A stretch of DNA of 33,143 bases from an uncultured Alphaproteobacteria bacterium (GTDB taxonomy: Bacteria > Pseudomonadota > Alphaproteobacteria > RF32 > CAG-239), in NCBI GenBank assembly GCA_944390265.1, contig CALXPK010000025.1, positions 1 through 33,143 on the forward strand, written 5' to 3'. Below are positions 25,246 to 32,959 of this stretch, in pieces. Positions within the stretch are counted from its first letter, which is position 1, and each line of letters starts with the position of its first letter. Below the pieces are notes generated by a model, which saw only the letters and a program-made list of their open reading frames with translations, had not been told where the DNA came from and searched no databases. The translations under genes were made by a program, and so were the position numbers.

Positions 25246-26400
25246 ATGGAAAAAGGTAAAGACAAAAAACCGGTTGTTTTGCAAGTTTTGCCGGAGCTGG
25301 AAACCGGCGGGGTTGAGCTTGGAACCATTGAGGTGGCTTCCGAGTTGACCAGACACGGAATTAAAAATTTTGTGGCCTCCAAAGGTGGTCGTATGGAACA
25401 CGAGTTGCAAAAGCTGGGTGTTGAGCATTTTACCCTCAACCTTAAAAGCAAAAACCCTTTTACCATTTTGAGAAATGCCAAAAAATTGGAAGCCTATATT
25501 AGAGAAAACGACATTAACATTGTTCATGCGCGTTCTCGCGCGCCGGCCTGGAGCGCTTATTTGGCCGCAAAACGCGCCGGTGTGCATTTTATGACCACGT
25601 TTCACGGCACTTACGGCCTCGGCCCTTGGGGTTTGAAAAAAATTTACAACAAAGTGATGGTCATGGGTGAACGCGTGATTGTGATTTCAAATCACATCAA
25701 AAATCATGTTTTGAAAAATTATAAAGTTGATGAAAGCAAACTCCGCCTGATTTATCGTTGCGTTAATCTGGACAGATTTTCTCCCGAAGCCGTGACACAG
25801 GAGCGTATGATTCAAAAAATTAAAGAATATAACATTCCCGATGACAAGCCGGTTTTGTTTTTGGGCGGCAGAATCACCAAATGGAAAGGTCAACATTTGC
25901 TGATTGAGGCGCTTTCTAAGATGAAAAGCCAAGATTATTACTGCATTATTGCCGGTGATGAGCAAGGCCGCGAAACCTATTTTAACAATTTGATGGCTTT
26001 GGCCAAAAAATATAAACTCGGCAACAAAGTGGGAATCTACGGCAAGGTTTTGGATATGCCGGCGGCGATGATGGTTTCCGATGTTATTCTTTCAACCGCC
26101 ATTGAGCCCGAGGCTTTCGGCCGCATTGCGATTGAAGGTCAGGCCATGGGCAAAATCGTGGTGGCCTCAAACATCGGCGGTTCGCTTGACTCCGTGATTG
26201 ACGGCGTGACCGGTAAACTCTATCAATATAATGATTCTCAGGCTTTGGCCGATGCGCTCGACTGGGCTTTGTCCCTCTCCCTGACCGAAAAGAAAAAAAT
26301 TTCGGCCGCAGCGCAAAAAAATGTAAGAGAAAACTTTACCAAAGAAATAATGTGTGATAAAACAATTAAAGTTTATCAAGAGCTTTTAGCGGAAGAGTAG
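25246..26400 (+). CDS. Glycosyltransferase family 4 (GT-B fold)
   Basis: This 384-aa retaining glycosyltransferase has a GT4 N-terminal domain (about 10-185; VLPELETGGVELGTIEVASEL, the usual LxxGGxE opening) and a C-terminal nucleotide-sugar domain (about 195-370). There LFLGGRITKWKGQHLLIEAL and the EX7E motif EAFGRIAIE (about 287-295) are visible. It probably transfers a sugar in envelope polysaccharide or LPS synthesis at the inner membrane. The start at 25246 is preceded by GAGGA about 13 nt upstream; an in-frame ATG 75 nt earlier would run into the divergent hydrolase's start region. The donor and acceptor are unknown. Confidence 0.88.
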   Translation: MEKGKDKKPVVLQVLPELETGGVELGTIEVASELTRHGIKNFVASKGGRMEHELQKLGVEHFTLNLKSKNPFTILRNAKKLEAYIRENDINIVHARSRAPAWSAYLAAKRAGVHFMTTFHGTYGLGPWGLKKIYNKVMVMGERVIVISNHIKNHVLKNYKVDESKLRLIYRCVNLDRFSPEAVTQERMIQKIKEYNIPDDKPVLFLGGRITKWKGQHLLIEALSKMKSQDYYCIIAGDEQGRETYFNNLMALAKKYKLGNKVGIYGKVLDMPAAMMVSDVILSTAIEPEAFGRIAIEGQAMGKIVVASNIGGSLDSVIDGVTGKLYQYNDSQALADALDWALSLSLTEKKKISAAAQKNVRENFTKEIMCDKTIKVYQELLAEE

Positions 26401-26429
26401 TTTTTCCGCGGTTTGATGAGGGTTTGCCA

Positions 26430-26458
26430 TTGCCTTTGTGAAACTTTGTTTATTATAA
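26430..26458 (+). promoter_or_regulatory. Candidate sigma-70-type promoter of thrS
   Basis: TTGCCT (26430-26435) and TTATAA (26453-26458) lie 17 nt apart in the 97-bp spacer before thrS. The -10 box is good; the -35 box is moderate. Confidence 0.45.
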
Positions 26459-26497
26459 ATGGCGTGATGATTAAATATAAAAAAAGGATATTTTAAT

Positions 26498-28429
26498 ATG
26501 GTTGCGATTAAATTGCCTGATGGCAGTAAGTTAGAGATGGAAAGCGGGGTCAATGGTTTTGACATCGCCAATAAAATCAGTTCAAGTTTGGCTAAAGCCG
26601 CTTTGGCTATCAATGTTAACGGAAAAACACAAGATTTAAGCACTCCTATCACTACCGACGCAACCGTGACTATCATCACCGGCAAGGATAAAGAGGGTTT
26701 AGCCATCTTGCGTCACTCCTGCTCGCACGTGATGGCTCAGGCCGTTAAAGAGCTCTGGAAAGATGTTCAAGTGACCATCGGTCCGGCTATTGAAAACGGT
26801 TTTTACTATGACTTTGCCCGCAAAGAGCCTTTTACAACCGAGGATTTTGCTAAAATTGAAGCCAAAATGCACGAGATTGTCAAACGCGATGAAAAGTTAG
26901 AGCGCATTGTTATGCCGCGCAATGAGGCTATCAAATTTTTCAAAGATAAGGGCGAGCACTACAAAGCTGAGATTATTGAAGATTTGCCGGAAGATGAAAC
27001 AATTTCTCTTTATCGTCAGGGCGACTTTACCGACCTTTGCCGCGGTCCGCACGTGCCTTCAACCGGCAAAATCGGCGATGCTTTCAAATTGATGAAAGTG
27101 GCCGGTGCTTATTGGCGCGGTGATTCAACCAAAGAAATGTTGCAACGAATCTATGCAACGGCTTGGGCTAACAAAAAAGATTTGGAAGACTACCTCCACA
27201 TGATGGAAGAAGCCGCCAAACGTGACCACCGTAAGCTTGGCAAAGAAATGGATTTGTTCCACTTTGAGCCGGAATATGCTCCGGGTGCCGTTTTCTGGCA
27301 TGATAAAGGTTACAAAATTTATCGTAAGCTCATTGAATATATGCGCAAACGTCAAGAAAACAACGGCTATATCGAAATTTCTACCCCGCGCGTGATGGAC
27401 AGATGCTTGTGGGAAATTTCCGGTCACTGGGATAAATACGGGGCACATAACTATTCCGGTCAGACCGAAGATAAAAAATGGTTCTGCATTAAGCCGATGA
27501 ACTGCCCTGGTGGTTTGCTCGTCTACAAACAAGGCATTAAATCTTATCGTGATTTGCCGCTGCGTATTGCCGAGTTTGGTAAGGTTAACCGTTATGAAGC
27601 CTCCGGTGCTTTGATGGGCTTGATGCGCGTGCGTGAGTTTACTCAAGATGATGCACACATTTTCTGCACTCCGGAACAAATGGAAGCCGAATGCATCACC
27701 ACGTTGAAACTGATTTTGGATATTTATAAAGACTTTGGCTTCAACGATGTGAAGATTTATCTTTCTACCCGTCCGGACAGCATTTATCGAATCGGCTCCG
27801 ATGAGATTTGGGATTTGTGCGAAAACGCTCTGGCTCATGCTTTGGAAAGCCATGGCTATAAATATGAAATCAACCCCGGTGAAGGTGCTTTCTATGGTCC
27901 GAAACTTGAGTTCATTTTGAAAGATGCCATCGGCCGTGAATGGCAATGCGGTACCATTCAGGTTGATATGAACTTGCCGCAACGCTTTGATATTTCTTAT
28001 ATCGGCGAAGACGGCGAGAAACACCAACCGGTGATGTTGCACCGCGCTTTGTTCGGCTCAATCGAGCGCTTCCTCGGTATTTTGATTGAAAACCACGCCG
28101 GAAAATTGCCGCTCTGGCTCTCTCCGGAACAAGTTGTGGTTTGCCCGATTACTTCCGAGATGGATGATTATGCTGAGGAAGTGACCGAGATTTTGAAAAA
28201 GAACGGACTTTATGCCAAAGCTGATTTGCGCAACGAAAAAATCAGCTACAAAATCAGAGAGCATTCCGTTTCTAAAATTCCGGTCATTGCCGTGGTCGGT
28301 GCCAAAGAAAAAGAAGACAGAACGGTTACGGTGCGCCGCATTGGCTCTGACAAGCAAGAGGTTGTCAAACTTGATGAGTTTGTCAAAGCTCTGGTTGAAG
28401 AAGCCAAAATGCCGTCTCAAGATAAGTAA
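26498..28429 (+). CDS. thrS: Threonyl-tRNA synthetase
   Basis: The enzyme charges tRNA-Thr with threonine. Its 643 aa match the bacterial family. The N-terminal TGS domain (about 1-62) is followed by the editing domain with its zinc-binding-like HSCSH (73-77) and CRGPH (about 182-186). The class II core has PMNCPGGLLVY (zinc Cys), motif 2 around RVREFTQDDAHIFC, and motif 3 around HRALFGSIERFLGILIE. The C-terminal anticodon-binding domain begins at about residue 540 (VVCPITSEMDDYAEEV). AAGGA precedes the start, and a perfect terminator follows. infC, which often follows thrS, is not present downstream. Confidence 0.98.
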   Translation: MVAIKLPDGSKLEMESGVNGFDIANKISSSLAKAALAINVNGKTQDLSTPITTDATVTIITGKDKEGLAILRHSCSHVMAQAVKELWKDVQVTIGPAIENGFYYDFARKEPFTTEDFAKIEAKMHEIVKRDEKLERIVMPRNEAIKFFKDKGEHYKAEIIEDLPEDETISLYRQGDFTDLCRGPHVPSTGKIGDAFKLMKVAGAYWRGDSTKEMLQRIYATAWANKKDLEDYLHMMEEAAKRDHRKLGKEMDLFHFEPEYAPGAVFWHDKGYKIYRKLIEYMRKRQENNGYIEISTPRVMDRCLWEISGHWDKYGAHNYSGQTEDKKWFCIKPMNCPGGLLVYKQGIKSYRDLPLRIAEFGKVNRYEASGALMGLMRVREFTQDDAHIFCTPEQMEAECITTLKLILDIYKDFGFNDVKIYLSTRPDSIYRIGSDEIWDLCENALAHALESHGYKYEINPGEGAFYGPKLEFILKDAIGREWQCGTIQVDMNLPQRFDISYIGEDGEKHQPVMLHRALFGSIERFLGILIENHAGKLPLWLSPEQVVVCPITSEMDDYAEEVTEILKKNGLYAKADLRNEKISYKIREHSVSKIPVIAVVGAKEKEDRTVTVRRIGSDKQEVVKLDEFVKALVEEAKMPSQDK

Positions 28430-28440
28430 AAAAATGCAAA

Positions 28441-28472
28441 AATAAAGCCTCCCAGCGGAGGCTTTATTTTTT
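28441..28472 (+). terminator. Intrinsic terminator after thrS
   Basis: A 12-bp perfect stem, AATAAAGCCTCC (28441-28452) with GGAGGCTTTATT (28457-28468), has a 4-nt CAGC loop and is followed by Ts. It begins 11 nt after the thrS stop codon. Confidence 0.97.
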
Positions 28473-28554
28473 ATGGCATTTATTTTGCATAACAATATTT
28501 TAACATATTTTGTGTTATACAAGAATGTAGAGATTTTTTTGAGGGTAAAAAAAT

Positions 28555-28785
28555 ATGACAAAATTTAGTGAGCAAGCCATTCGCGAAGCCGCCTATTATA
28601 TTTGGAAAAACGGCGACAAAAAATATGATTGCGGTATGGACAACTGGAATGCCGCCATCAACCAACTGCGGGCACAAAATGCGGCGGCGGTTTTGAAGCA
28701 AGGTCAAATGTTCGGCACGGCCAAAAACAACCAGCCCAACATTATCAGAGCCGCCAGTTTGCTTAAAAAAACAAGTTCAAGATAA
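28555..28785 (+). CDS. Small protein with a DUF2934-like domain
   Basis: This 76-aa protein has a short helical motif, IREAAYYIWKNGDKKYDCGMDNWNAAINQL (about 9-38), that fits the DUF2934 pattern (an AYxxWxxxG...W core). Members are common in proteobacteria and unassigned in function. The tail (about 39-76) is Ala/Gln- and Lys-rich. GAGGG lies about 9 nt upstream of the ATG. No signal peptide or membrane segment is present. It lies between the thrS terminator and the tRNA-Phe gene on the same strand. Confidence 0.72.
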   Translation: MTKFSEQAIREAAYYIWKNGDKKYDCGMDNWNAAINQLRAQNAAAVLKQGQMFGTAKNNQPNIIRAASLLKKTSSR

Positions 28786-28823
28786 AAAGTGTTGATATTT
28801 TTTTAAAATCTTCAAAATAATAC

Positions 28824-28852
28824 TGGACAAGAAAAAAAATATGCTCTATAAA
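28824..28852 (+). promoter_or_regulatory. Promoter of tRNA-Phe
   Basis: TGGACA (28824-28829) and TATAAA (28847-28852) are 17 nt apart, and the -10 box ends 16 nt before the tRNA. Both boxes are close to consensus. Confidence 0.7.
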
Positions 28853-28868
28853 CTTTTCCGTGATTGAT

Positions 28869-28944
<76 letters not shown>

Positions 28945-28955
28945 TTCTTTAAAAG

Positions 28956-28979
28956 AAGTTCCGCAAAGGAACTTTTTTT
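28956..28979 (+). terminator. Intrinsic terminator after tRNA-Phe
   Basis: AAGTTCC (28956-28962), loop GCAAA, and GGAACTT (28968-28974) form a 7-bp stem followed by TTTTT. It ends the tRNA transcript. Confidence 0.95.
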
Positions 28980-28991
28980 GTTTTAAAGCGC

Positions 28992-29522
28992 TTATCTTGC
29001 CTTGAGCCAATTATCTGACTTGTTTTGCGCATTGGCTTGCCAAAGCTCGTCAAAGCGTTGGCGATATTTTTTTATGACGTTTTTATTTTGCCGAATGAAC
29101 AAACAATTTTCACTGTTTTTGCGGCTGGCGGCATTGGTCCAATTGTAAGAACCGGTGACCAGCACCCGATTATCAAAAACGGCAAATTTGTTATGCTCGA
29201 TTTTATAACGAGAATTGACCTTGATATTGACCCCGTATTGAAATAGCTCTTGGACGGCAGAAGATTTTTGCGCGGCTTGCAATTTGTCGGTTAAAATACG
29301 CAAGTTGACCCGGCGGTCATGCGCCGATTTGAGCGCTGCCACAATTTTGCTATTGTTGATGGCATAAACCGCCGCATCTATTGATTTTTGGCTGGAATTT
29401 ATCAATTGGACAATTTGATTTTCACAATTTTCCGATGGGGTGAATGCCACCATAATTTCTGCCGCCTCGGTTGATGTGGAAAACAAAAGACATAAACCTA
29501 AAACGCCCCAGATTTTTTTCAT
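28992..29522 (-). CDS. Secreted PLD-family nuclease/phosphodiesterase (single HKD motif)
   Basis: This 176-aa protein has a signal peptide (about 1-20, cleavage after TEA) and one phospholipase D superfamily domain. The catalytic HxKx4D motif is complete: His110, Lys112 and Asp117 (HNKFAVFDNRVLVTGSYNWTN). With one HKD motif, members such as the nuclease Nuc work as dimers, each subunit giving half the active site. It is likely periplasmic or secreted and could cleave DNA or phosphodiesters; the substrate is not known. GAGGA lies 4 nt before the start. Its upstream neighbour is the structured RNA whose terminator ends about 11 nt before the start codon, so its expression may depend on readthrough. 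Confidence 0.9.
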   Translation of the reverse strand: MKKIWGVLGLCLLFSTSTEAAEIMVAFTPSENCENQIVQLINSSQKSIDAAVYAINNSKIVAALKSAHDRRVNLRILTDKLQAAQKSSAVQELFQYGVNIKVNSRYKIEHNKFAVFDNRVLVTGSYNWTNAASRKNSENCLFIRQNKNVIKKYRQRFDELWQANAQNKSDNWLKAR

Positions 29523-29533
29523 TTTTCCTCAAA

Positions 29534-29562
29534 AAGAAAAACCACCTTGGAATTAAGGTGGT
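29534..29562 (-). terminator. Intrinsic terminator of the structured RNA
   Basis: On the minus strand ACCACCTT (29562-29555) pairs perfectly with AAGGTGGT (29548-29541) around a 6-nt loop, followed by TTTTCTTTTT. It sits just upstream of the PLD gene's ribosome binding site (GAGG, 29530-29527). Confidence 0.93.
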
Positions 29563-29777
29563 CGGGGTAGTTTCAACATCACATTGGACAAAGTGACCTT
29601 TTAGCTTTCAATATATGGCTAAAAGCTCCCCGACCTTAAAAATCGGGGATATATTTATCGGCGGCGCAAAATGCACCGGCAATATGACGATGTTATATCT
29701 GACACCGTGTCCAATTAGGGTGTTGAAAGCCCCGCACCGTTTTTTCGGCACTGAGTTTGGACGCTCCGCCCAAACCT
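29534..29777 (-). ncRNA. Unrecognised structured RNA of about 245 nt
   Basis: A promoter with perfect TATAAT and a perfect terminator bound this region, which has no open frame. A long-range helix closes it: TTTCAACA (29728-29721 on the minus strand) pairs with TGTTGAAA (29578-29571), and TTGGACA (29714-29708) pairs with TGTCCAA (29590-29584); a GC-rich base (29738-29730 with 29567-29560, one bulge) lies outside. Inside are hairpins at 29662-29678, 29628-29648 and 29598-29625; a further hairpin, 29755-29775, lies at the 5' end. G-U pairs at 29734-29751, 29662-29678 and 29628-29648 exist only if the minus strand is transcribed. It matches no RNA family I know (not tRNA, 5S, SRP, RNase P, tmRNA or 6S by their key sequences). 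Confidence 0.75.
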
Positions 29778-29784
29778 GATGTTG

Positions 29785-29812
29785 ATTATAATTTAGCTTG
29801 GTTAAAATTCAA
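29785..29812 (-). promoter_or_regulatory. Promoter of the structured RNA
   Basis: On the minus strand TTGAAT (29812-29807) is followed after 16 nt by TATAAT (29790-29785), a perfect -10 box. The predicted start is about 29777. The -35 box lies next to the terminator of the upstream small membrane-protein gene. Confidence 0.75.
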
Positions 29813-29851
29813 TAAAAAAAGCTGTTTAAAGTTTTTTCTTCAAACAGCTTT
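29811..29851 (-). terminator. Intrinsic terminator after the small membrane-protein gene
   Basis: On the minus strand AAAGCTGTTTGAAG (29851-29838) and CTTTAAACAGCTTT (29831-29818) form a 14-bp stem with one G-U pair and a 6-nt loop, followed by Ts. It starts 8 nt after the gene's stop codon. Confidence 0.93.
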
Positions 29852-29858
29852 CCTTTTC

Positions 29859-30155
29859 TTAATTTTGTTGCTCTTTTAAGTATTTTCTCTCCGGATTTTT
29901 GATGACATATCTTGAGATAAAATAGCCTGACAACAGACAAACGGCGCCCACAATCCCTTTGCCGAGATTGATAAAAAACAAAGCAAAAATTGTAACGCCG
30001 GTACATGCGGACAGGCTCGTTATCAATAAGCCCAAAACCGGAGAGCTTATCAGAGGTTCGCGCTTTCTATATTTGTTGGGAGAAACGTTGATGGCGGCAT
30101 ATAAGGCGCCGACAATGAACATTCCCAGCATCGCGATTGAAAATCTTGCATCCAT
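29859..30155 (-). CDS. Small membrane protein, 98 aa, unknown function
   Basis: I do not recognise this protein. It has about three hydrophobic segments (roughly residues 5-22, 38-58 and 62-84; for example SIAMLGMFIVGALYAAI and GVTIFALFFINLGKGI) joined by short basic loops such as NKYRKREP, and a charged C-terminus (NPERKYLKEQQN). It is probably an inner-membrane protein. No ribosome binding site is clear before the ATG at 30155; a promoter with -35 TTGTCA and -10 TATAAC precedes it, and a strong terminator follows, so it is a single-gene unit. The internal ATGs at codons 9 and 12 are alternative starts. Confidence 0.72.
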   Translation of the reverse strand: MDARFSIAMLGMFIVGALYAAINVSPNKYRKREPLISSPVLGLLITSLSACTGVTIFALFFINLGKGIVGAVCLLSGYFISRYVIKNPERKYLKEQQN

Positions 30156-30187
30156 AATATATACATTTTAATTTTAAAACGGCTTCG

Positions 30188-30216
30188 GTTATAATTTGTT
30201 TTTTGGGGTTTGACAA
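30188..30216 (-). promoter_or_regulatory. Promoter of the small membrane-protein gene
   Basis: On the minus strand TTGTCA (30216-30211) is followed after exactly 17 nt by TATAAC (30193-30188). The -35 box overlaps the -35 box of the divergent corC promoter by 5 bp. Confidence 0.65.
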
Positions 30217-30238
30217 CTTAAATCTATATTTATATCTT
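30210..30238 (+). promoter_or_regulatory. Promoter of the CorC/HlyC-family gene
   Basis: TTGACA (30210-30215), a perfect -35 box, is followed after exactly 17 nt by TATCTT (30233-30238). It lies about 90 nt upstream of the start at 30329 and shares its -35 box with the divergent promoter. Confidence 0.6.
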
Positions 30239-30328
30239 ATAAGCCTTGTTTTTTAATGACATTTTAAGATTTTTTTTATTAAATATTCTTGTTTAGATAA
30301 CAGTTATGAGGTTTTTGATTAAAAAGTT

Positions 30329-31657
30329 ATGGATTCCGTATTTGAAAATTTAATTTATTTATTTTTCGTTTTCTTTTTAGTTTTTGCTAATGCGTTTTTT
30401 GTGGTTTCCGAGTTTTCCATTGTAAAAATTCGCCGCACAAAGTTGGAAGAGCTGGCTCACTCCGGTGACAAACGCGCCAAAACCGCGCTTAAAATTAATG
30501 CACGTATGAACACTTTTTTGAGCGCCATTCAGCTCGGTATTACCCTTGCCTCTTTGGGCTTAGGTTGGATTGGCGAACCTGCCGTTTCACGCCTGCTGGA
30601 AAATATGTTTGCCGACTTTTTCGGAAATAATAAAATTTTGTTGCACTCGATTAGCTTTGGTGTGGCTTTTGCTTTCATCACTCTGTTGCACGTGGTTTTG
30701 GGCGAGTTGGTGCCTAAATCTTTGGCCATTCAAGATACCGAAAGCTATGTTTTGCGCATTGCCAAACCTCTTTATATTTTCAACCAAATTTTTGCCCCGT
30801 TTATTTGGGTGTTTGACCATGTGACCAACGGCATTTTGCACCTGATGGGGACTCAAGTTTCCAACGAGAATGACGATGCTCACTCCGAAGAAGAAATCAA
30901 ACTGATTATTGATGCTTCGCAAAAAGGCGGCGTGATTGATGATACCGAACGCGGAATCATTCAAAATGCCATTGACTTTTCCGAGATTTTGGCTCACGAG
31001 GTAATGATTCCCAGACAAGACATGAAATGCCTCTACAAAGGACAGACTTTTGACGAGGCTTTGGAATTTGTCAAAAACAACAACCACACCCGTTTTCCGC
31101 TTTGCGACAAAGACAAAGACCACATTTTGGGCATGATTCACATTCGCGATATGCTGGAATTTAATCCCCAAAGCGGTGAAAAATATGTTTTGAAAAAACT
31201 GGCGCGCAAAGTGCTTTTTGTGCCGGAAAACAAATCTATCTCCGATATTTTGCACGAGATGATGAGCAAACGAATCCACATGGCCGTGGTGGTTGATGAA
31301 TATGGCGGCACCGCCGGTTTGCTTTCCATGGAAGATATTTTGGAAGAGCTGGTCGGTGAGATTCAAGATGAGCATGATGAAGAAGAAGTCCCGATGAAAA
31401 AGATCAAAGACGGCGTTTTTGAGTTTGACGGAACATATCTGATTGAAGATGCTTATGAGAATATGAGCCTGCCGATACCCGAATATGAAGAAAGCACCAT
31501 CGGCGGCTATGTTTTCGGCCTGCTCGGAAGAGTGCCGAATGTGGGTGACAAAGCTGAAGATAATTTTTGCACCTATGAAGTGTTGGGTGTGAATAATATG
31601 CGAATCACCCGCGTTAAGGTTTCGGTCAGATATTCCATTTCTGACGAAGAAGAATAA
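30329..31657 (+). CDS. CorC/HlyC (CNNM/DUF21-CBS) family membrane protein
   Basis: This 442-aa protein has the family's standard layout. An N-terminal CNNM/DUF21 domain with about four hydrophobic segments (about 8-160) is followed by a pair of CBS domains (about 205-335; VMIPRQDMKCL... and VDEYGGTAGLLSMEDILEELVGEI, the family hallmark), and then a CorC_HlyC domain (about 350-435; FEFDGTYLIEDAYENM and TIGGYVFGLLGRVPNVGD). Members are linked to Mg/Co transport or efflux, and some were first annotated as haemolysins. It is a single-gene unit with its own promoter and shares a bidirectional terminator with the convergent hook gene. The ribosome binding site is weak (GAGG lies 18 nt upstream). 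Confidence 0.93.
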   Translation: MDSVFENLIYLFFVFFLVFANAFFVVSEFSIVKIRRTKLEELAHSGDKRAKTALKINARMNTFLSAIQLGITLASLGLGWIGEPAVSRLLENMFADFFGNNKILLHSISFGVAFAFITLLHVVLGELVPKSLAIQDTESYVLRIAKPLYIFNQIFAPFIWVFDHVTNGILHLMGTQVSNENDDAHSEEEIKLIIDASQKGGVIDDTERGIIQNAIDFSEILAHEVMIPRQDMKCLYKGQTFDEALEFVKNNNHTRFPLCDKDKDHILGMIHIRDMLEFNPQSGEKYVLKKLARKVLFVPENKSISDILHEMMSKRIHMAVVVDEYGGTAGLLSMEDILEELVGEIQDEHDEEEVPMKKIKDGVFEFDGTYLIEDAYENMSLPIPEYEESTIGGYVFGLLGRVPNVGDKAEDNFCTYEVLGVNNMRITRVKVSVRYSISDEEE

Positions 31658-31692
31658 AAAAAATCCCCTCGAAAAATCGGGGGGATTTTTTT
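31656..31692 (+). terminator. Bidirectional intrinsic terminator
   Basis: AATCCCCTCGA (31662-31672) pairs with TCGGGGGGATT (31677-31687), with one G-U pair, an AAAA loop, As on the left and Ts on the right. It can end both the plus-strand CorC gene and the minus-strand second hook gene. Confidence 0.9.
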
Positions 31693-31705
31693 ATGCTTTT
31701 ATTTT

Positions 31706-32926
31706 TTATGACTTCAAATCTCTGACCACCTGCAACATTTCATCGGCCACCGAGAAGGAGCTGGAGTTCATGCCATAGGCTCTTTGGATGACCACCATTT
31801 TGCTGAACTCTTTTTCAACATTGGTGGTGGATTGTTCCAAGGCTTGGGGTTGCAGATAGTTGCCGCCGTCTTCTATCAACACGGCATTGCCGCTGGCGCC
31901 GTTGGCCTCAAACAAGGTGCCCGAAATGGCCGTCAGATTGTCCGGTGCGGCAAAACTACTCAAGGCCAACTTGCCCAAGTTTACGGTTTGGCCGTTGCTG
32001 TATAAGGCTGAAACAATGCCGTTTTTGCCGATGGAAGCCTCTTTGAAGGCTCCGCCTTCTTTGCCGTCTTGCTTGATGTTGGCGATGCCGCTGCTGCCGG
32101 CATATTGGGTCATGTTTTCAATGTTCATGGCGATTGTATTGGAGCTGCCGTCGGCCCAAGCCACATCAATGTCAAAGTCGGTCGGACTCAGCAATTTGCC
32201 ATCGCTTGAGAACTGAACCTCTATCGGCTCGGCGGTTGTGACCGTGGCGCCTTCCATCTCAAAAGAAAGAGTCCAGGCATTGGCCTTGCCTTCCACCTTG
32301 TGAAAAACCATGCTCATATTGGCGCCATTGTCATTGGGGCCATAAATCATGATGCCGTAACTGCTGTTTTCTACGCCATCGGCCGGCACATTGGCGCCGA
32401 TTTGCACCTTGGATGTCGGATTGGCGGGAATTTTTTCCGGATATTCCAAAACAATATCTTCAATCGAGGAGCCGAATCTTCCGTCCTCGTTGGCCGGATA
32501 GCCCTGAACGCGCATGCCGTTGTTGGCCACCAGATAAGGAACGCCGCCGGACAACTGAATGCGAAAATTGCCGGCGCGGGTATAATATTCATCGCCGGAA
32601 TAGCTGTCACGAACCGTGAAAAAAGCATTGCTATTACCGTTGATGGCCACGTCAAAACTGTTGTTTGAGGCCACAACCTGCCCTTGCGAGGTGACAAACG
32701 TGCGGTCATAATAGCCTACGCCGTTGATATCGGTGCGGGTTGACTGCAAGCCGCTGGCCGCGTTGCCTTTGACCACGGGGGTGGAGCCCAACAGCGTATA
32801 AAACATGGTTTCGCTCGACTTATAGCCGACCGTTTTGATGTTGGCAATGTTGGTGCTCACGGTTTCAAGCGCGTGAGATTGTGAATTCATTCCCGTGACA
32901 GACGGGGTAAAAATACTCAAAGCCAT
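31706..32926 (-). CDS. flgE: Second FlgE-family hook/rod protein, 406 aa
   Basis: This protein belongs to the FlgE/F/G hook-rod family. The N-terminal domain begins MALSIFTPSVTGMNSQSHAL, with TNIANIKTVGYKSS (about 25-38); the C-terminal helix carries FSKMVVIQRAYGMNSSSFSVADEMLQ (about 375-400). A FlgE-like middle domain lies between (FFTVRDSYSGDEYYTRAGNF, about 95-115). At 406 aa it is close to enteric FlgE and about half the length of the FlgE at 16992-19238. I place the start at 32926, with GGAG upstream. A longer frame reaching 33079 includes the sigma-54 promoter and reads as untranslated DNA. It could be a rod/hook-junction or alternative hook protein. Confidence 0.9.
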   Translation of the reverse strand: MALSIFTPSVTGMNSQSHALETVSTNIANIKTVGYKSSETMFYTLLGSTPVVKGNAASGLQSTRTDINGVGYYDRTFVTSQGQVVASNNSFDVAINGNSNAFFTVRDSYSGDEYYTRAGNFRIQLSGGVPYLVANNGMRVQGYPANEDGRFGSSIEDIVLEYPEKIPANPTSKVQIGANVPADGVENSSYGIMIYGPNDNGANMSMVFHKVEGKANAWTLSFEMEGATVTTAEPIEVQFSSDGKLLSPTDFDIDVAWADGSSNTIAMNIENMTQYAGSSGIANIKQDGKEGGAFKEASIGKNGIVSALYSNGQTVNLGKLALSSFAAPDNLTAISGTLFEANGASGNAVLIEDGGNYLQPQALEQSTTNVEKEFSKMVVIQRAYGMNSSSFSVADEMLQVVRDLKS

Positions 32927-32959
32927 ATTTTTATCTCCTATAATGCTCTTTTTATCCAT

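Noticed and set aside
25201..25605. An N-terminal extension of the alpha/beta hydrolase
   Set aside because: It is the complement of the glycosyltransferase's start. The hydrolase fold begins after the ATG at 25200.
27125..28042. A 305-codon open frame on the minus strand
   Set aside because: It lies wholly inside thrS on the other strand and has no match or ribosome binding site.
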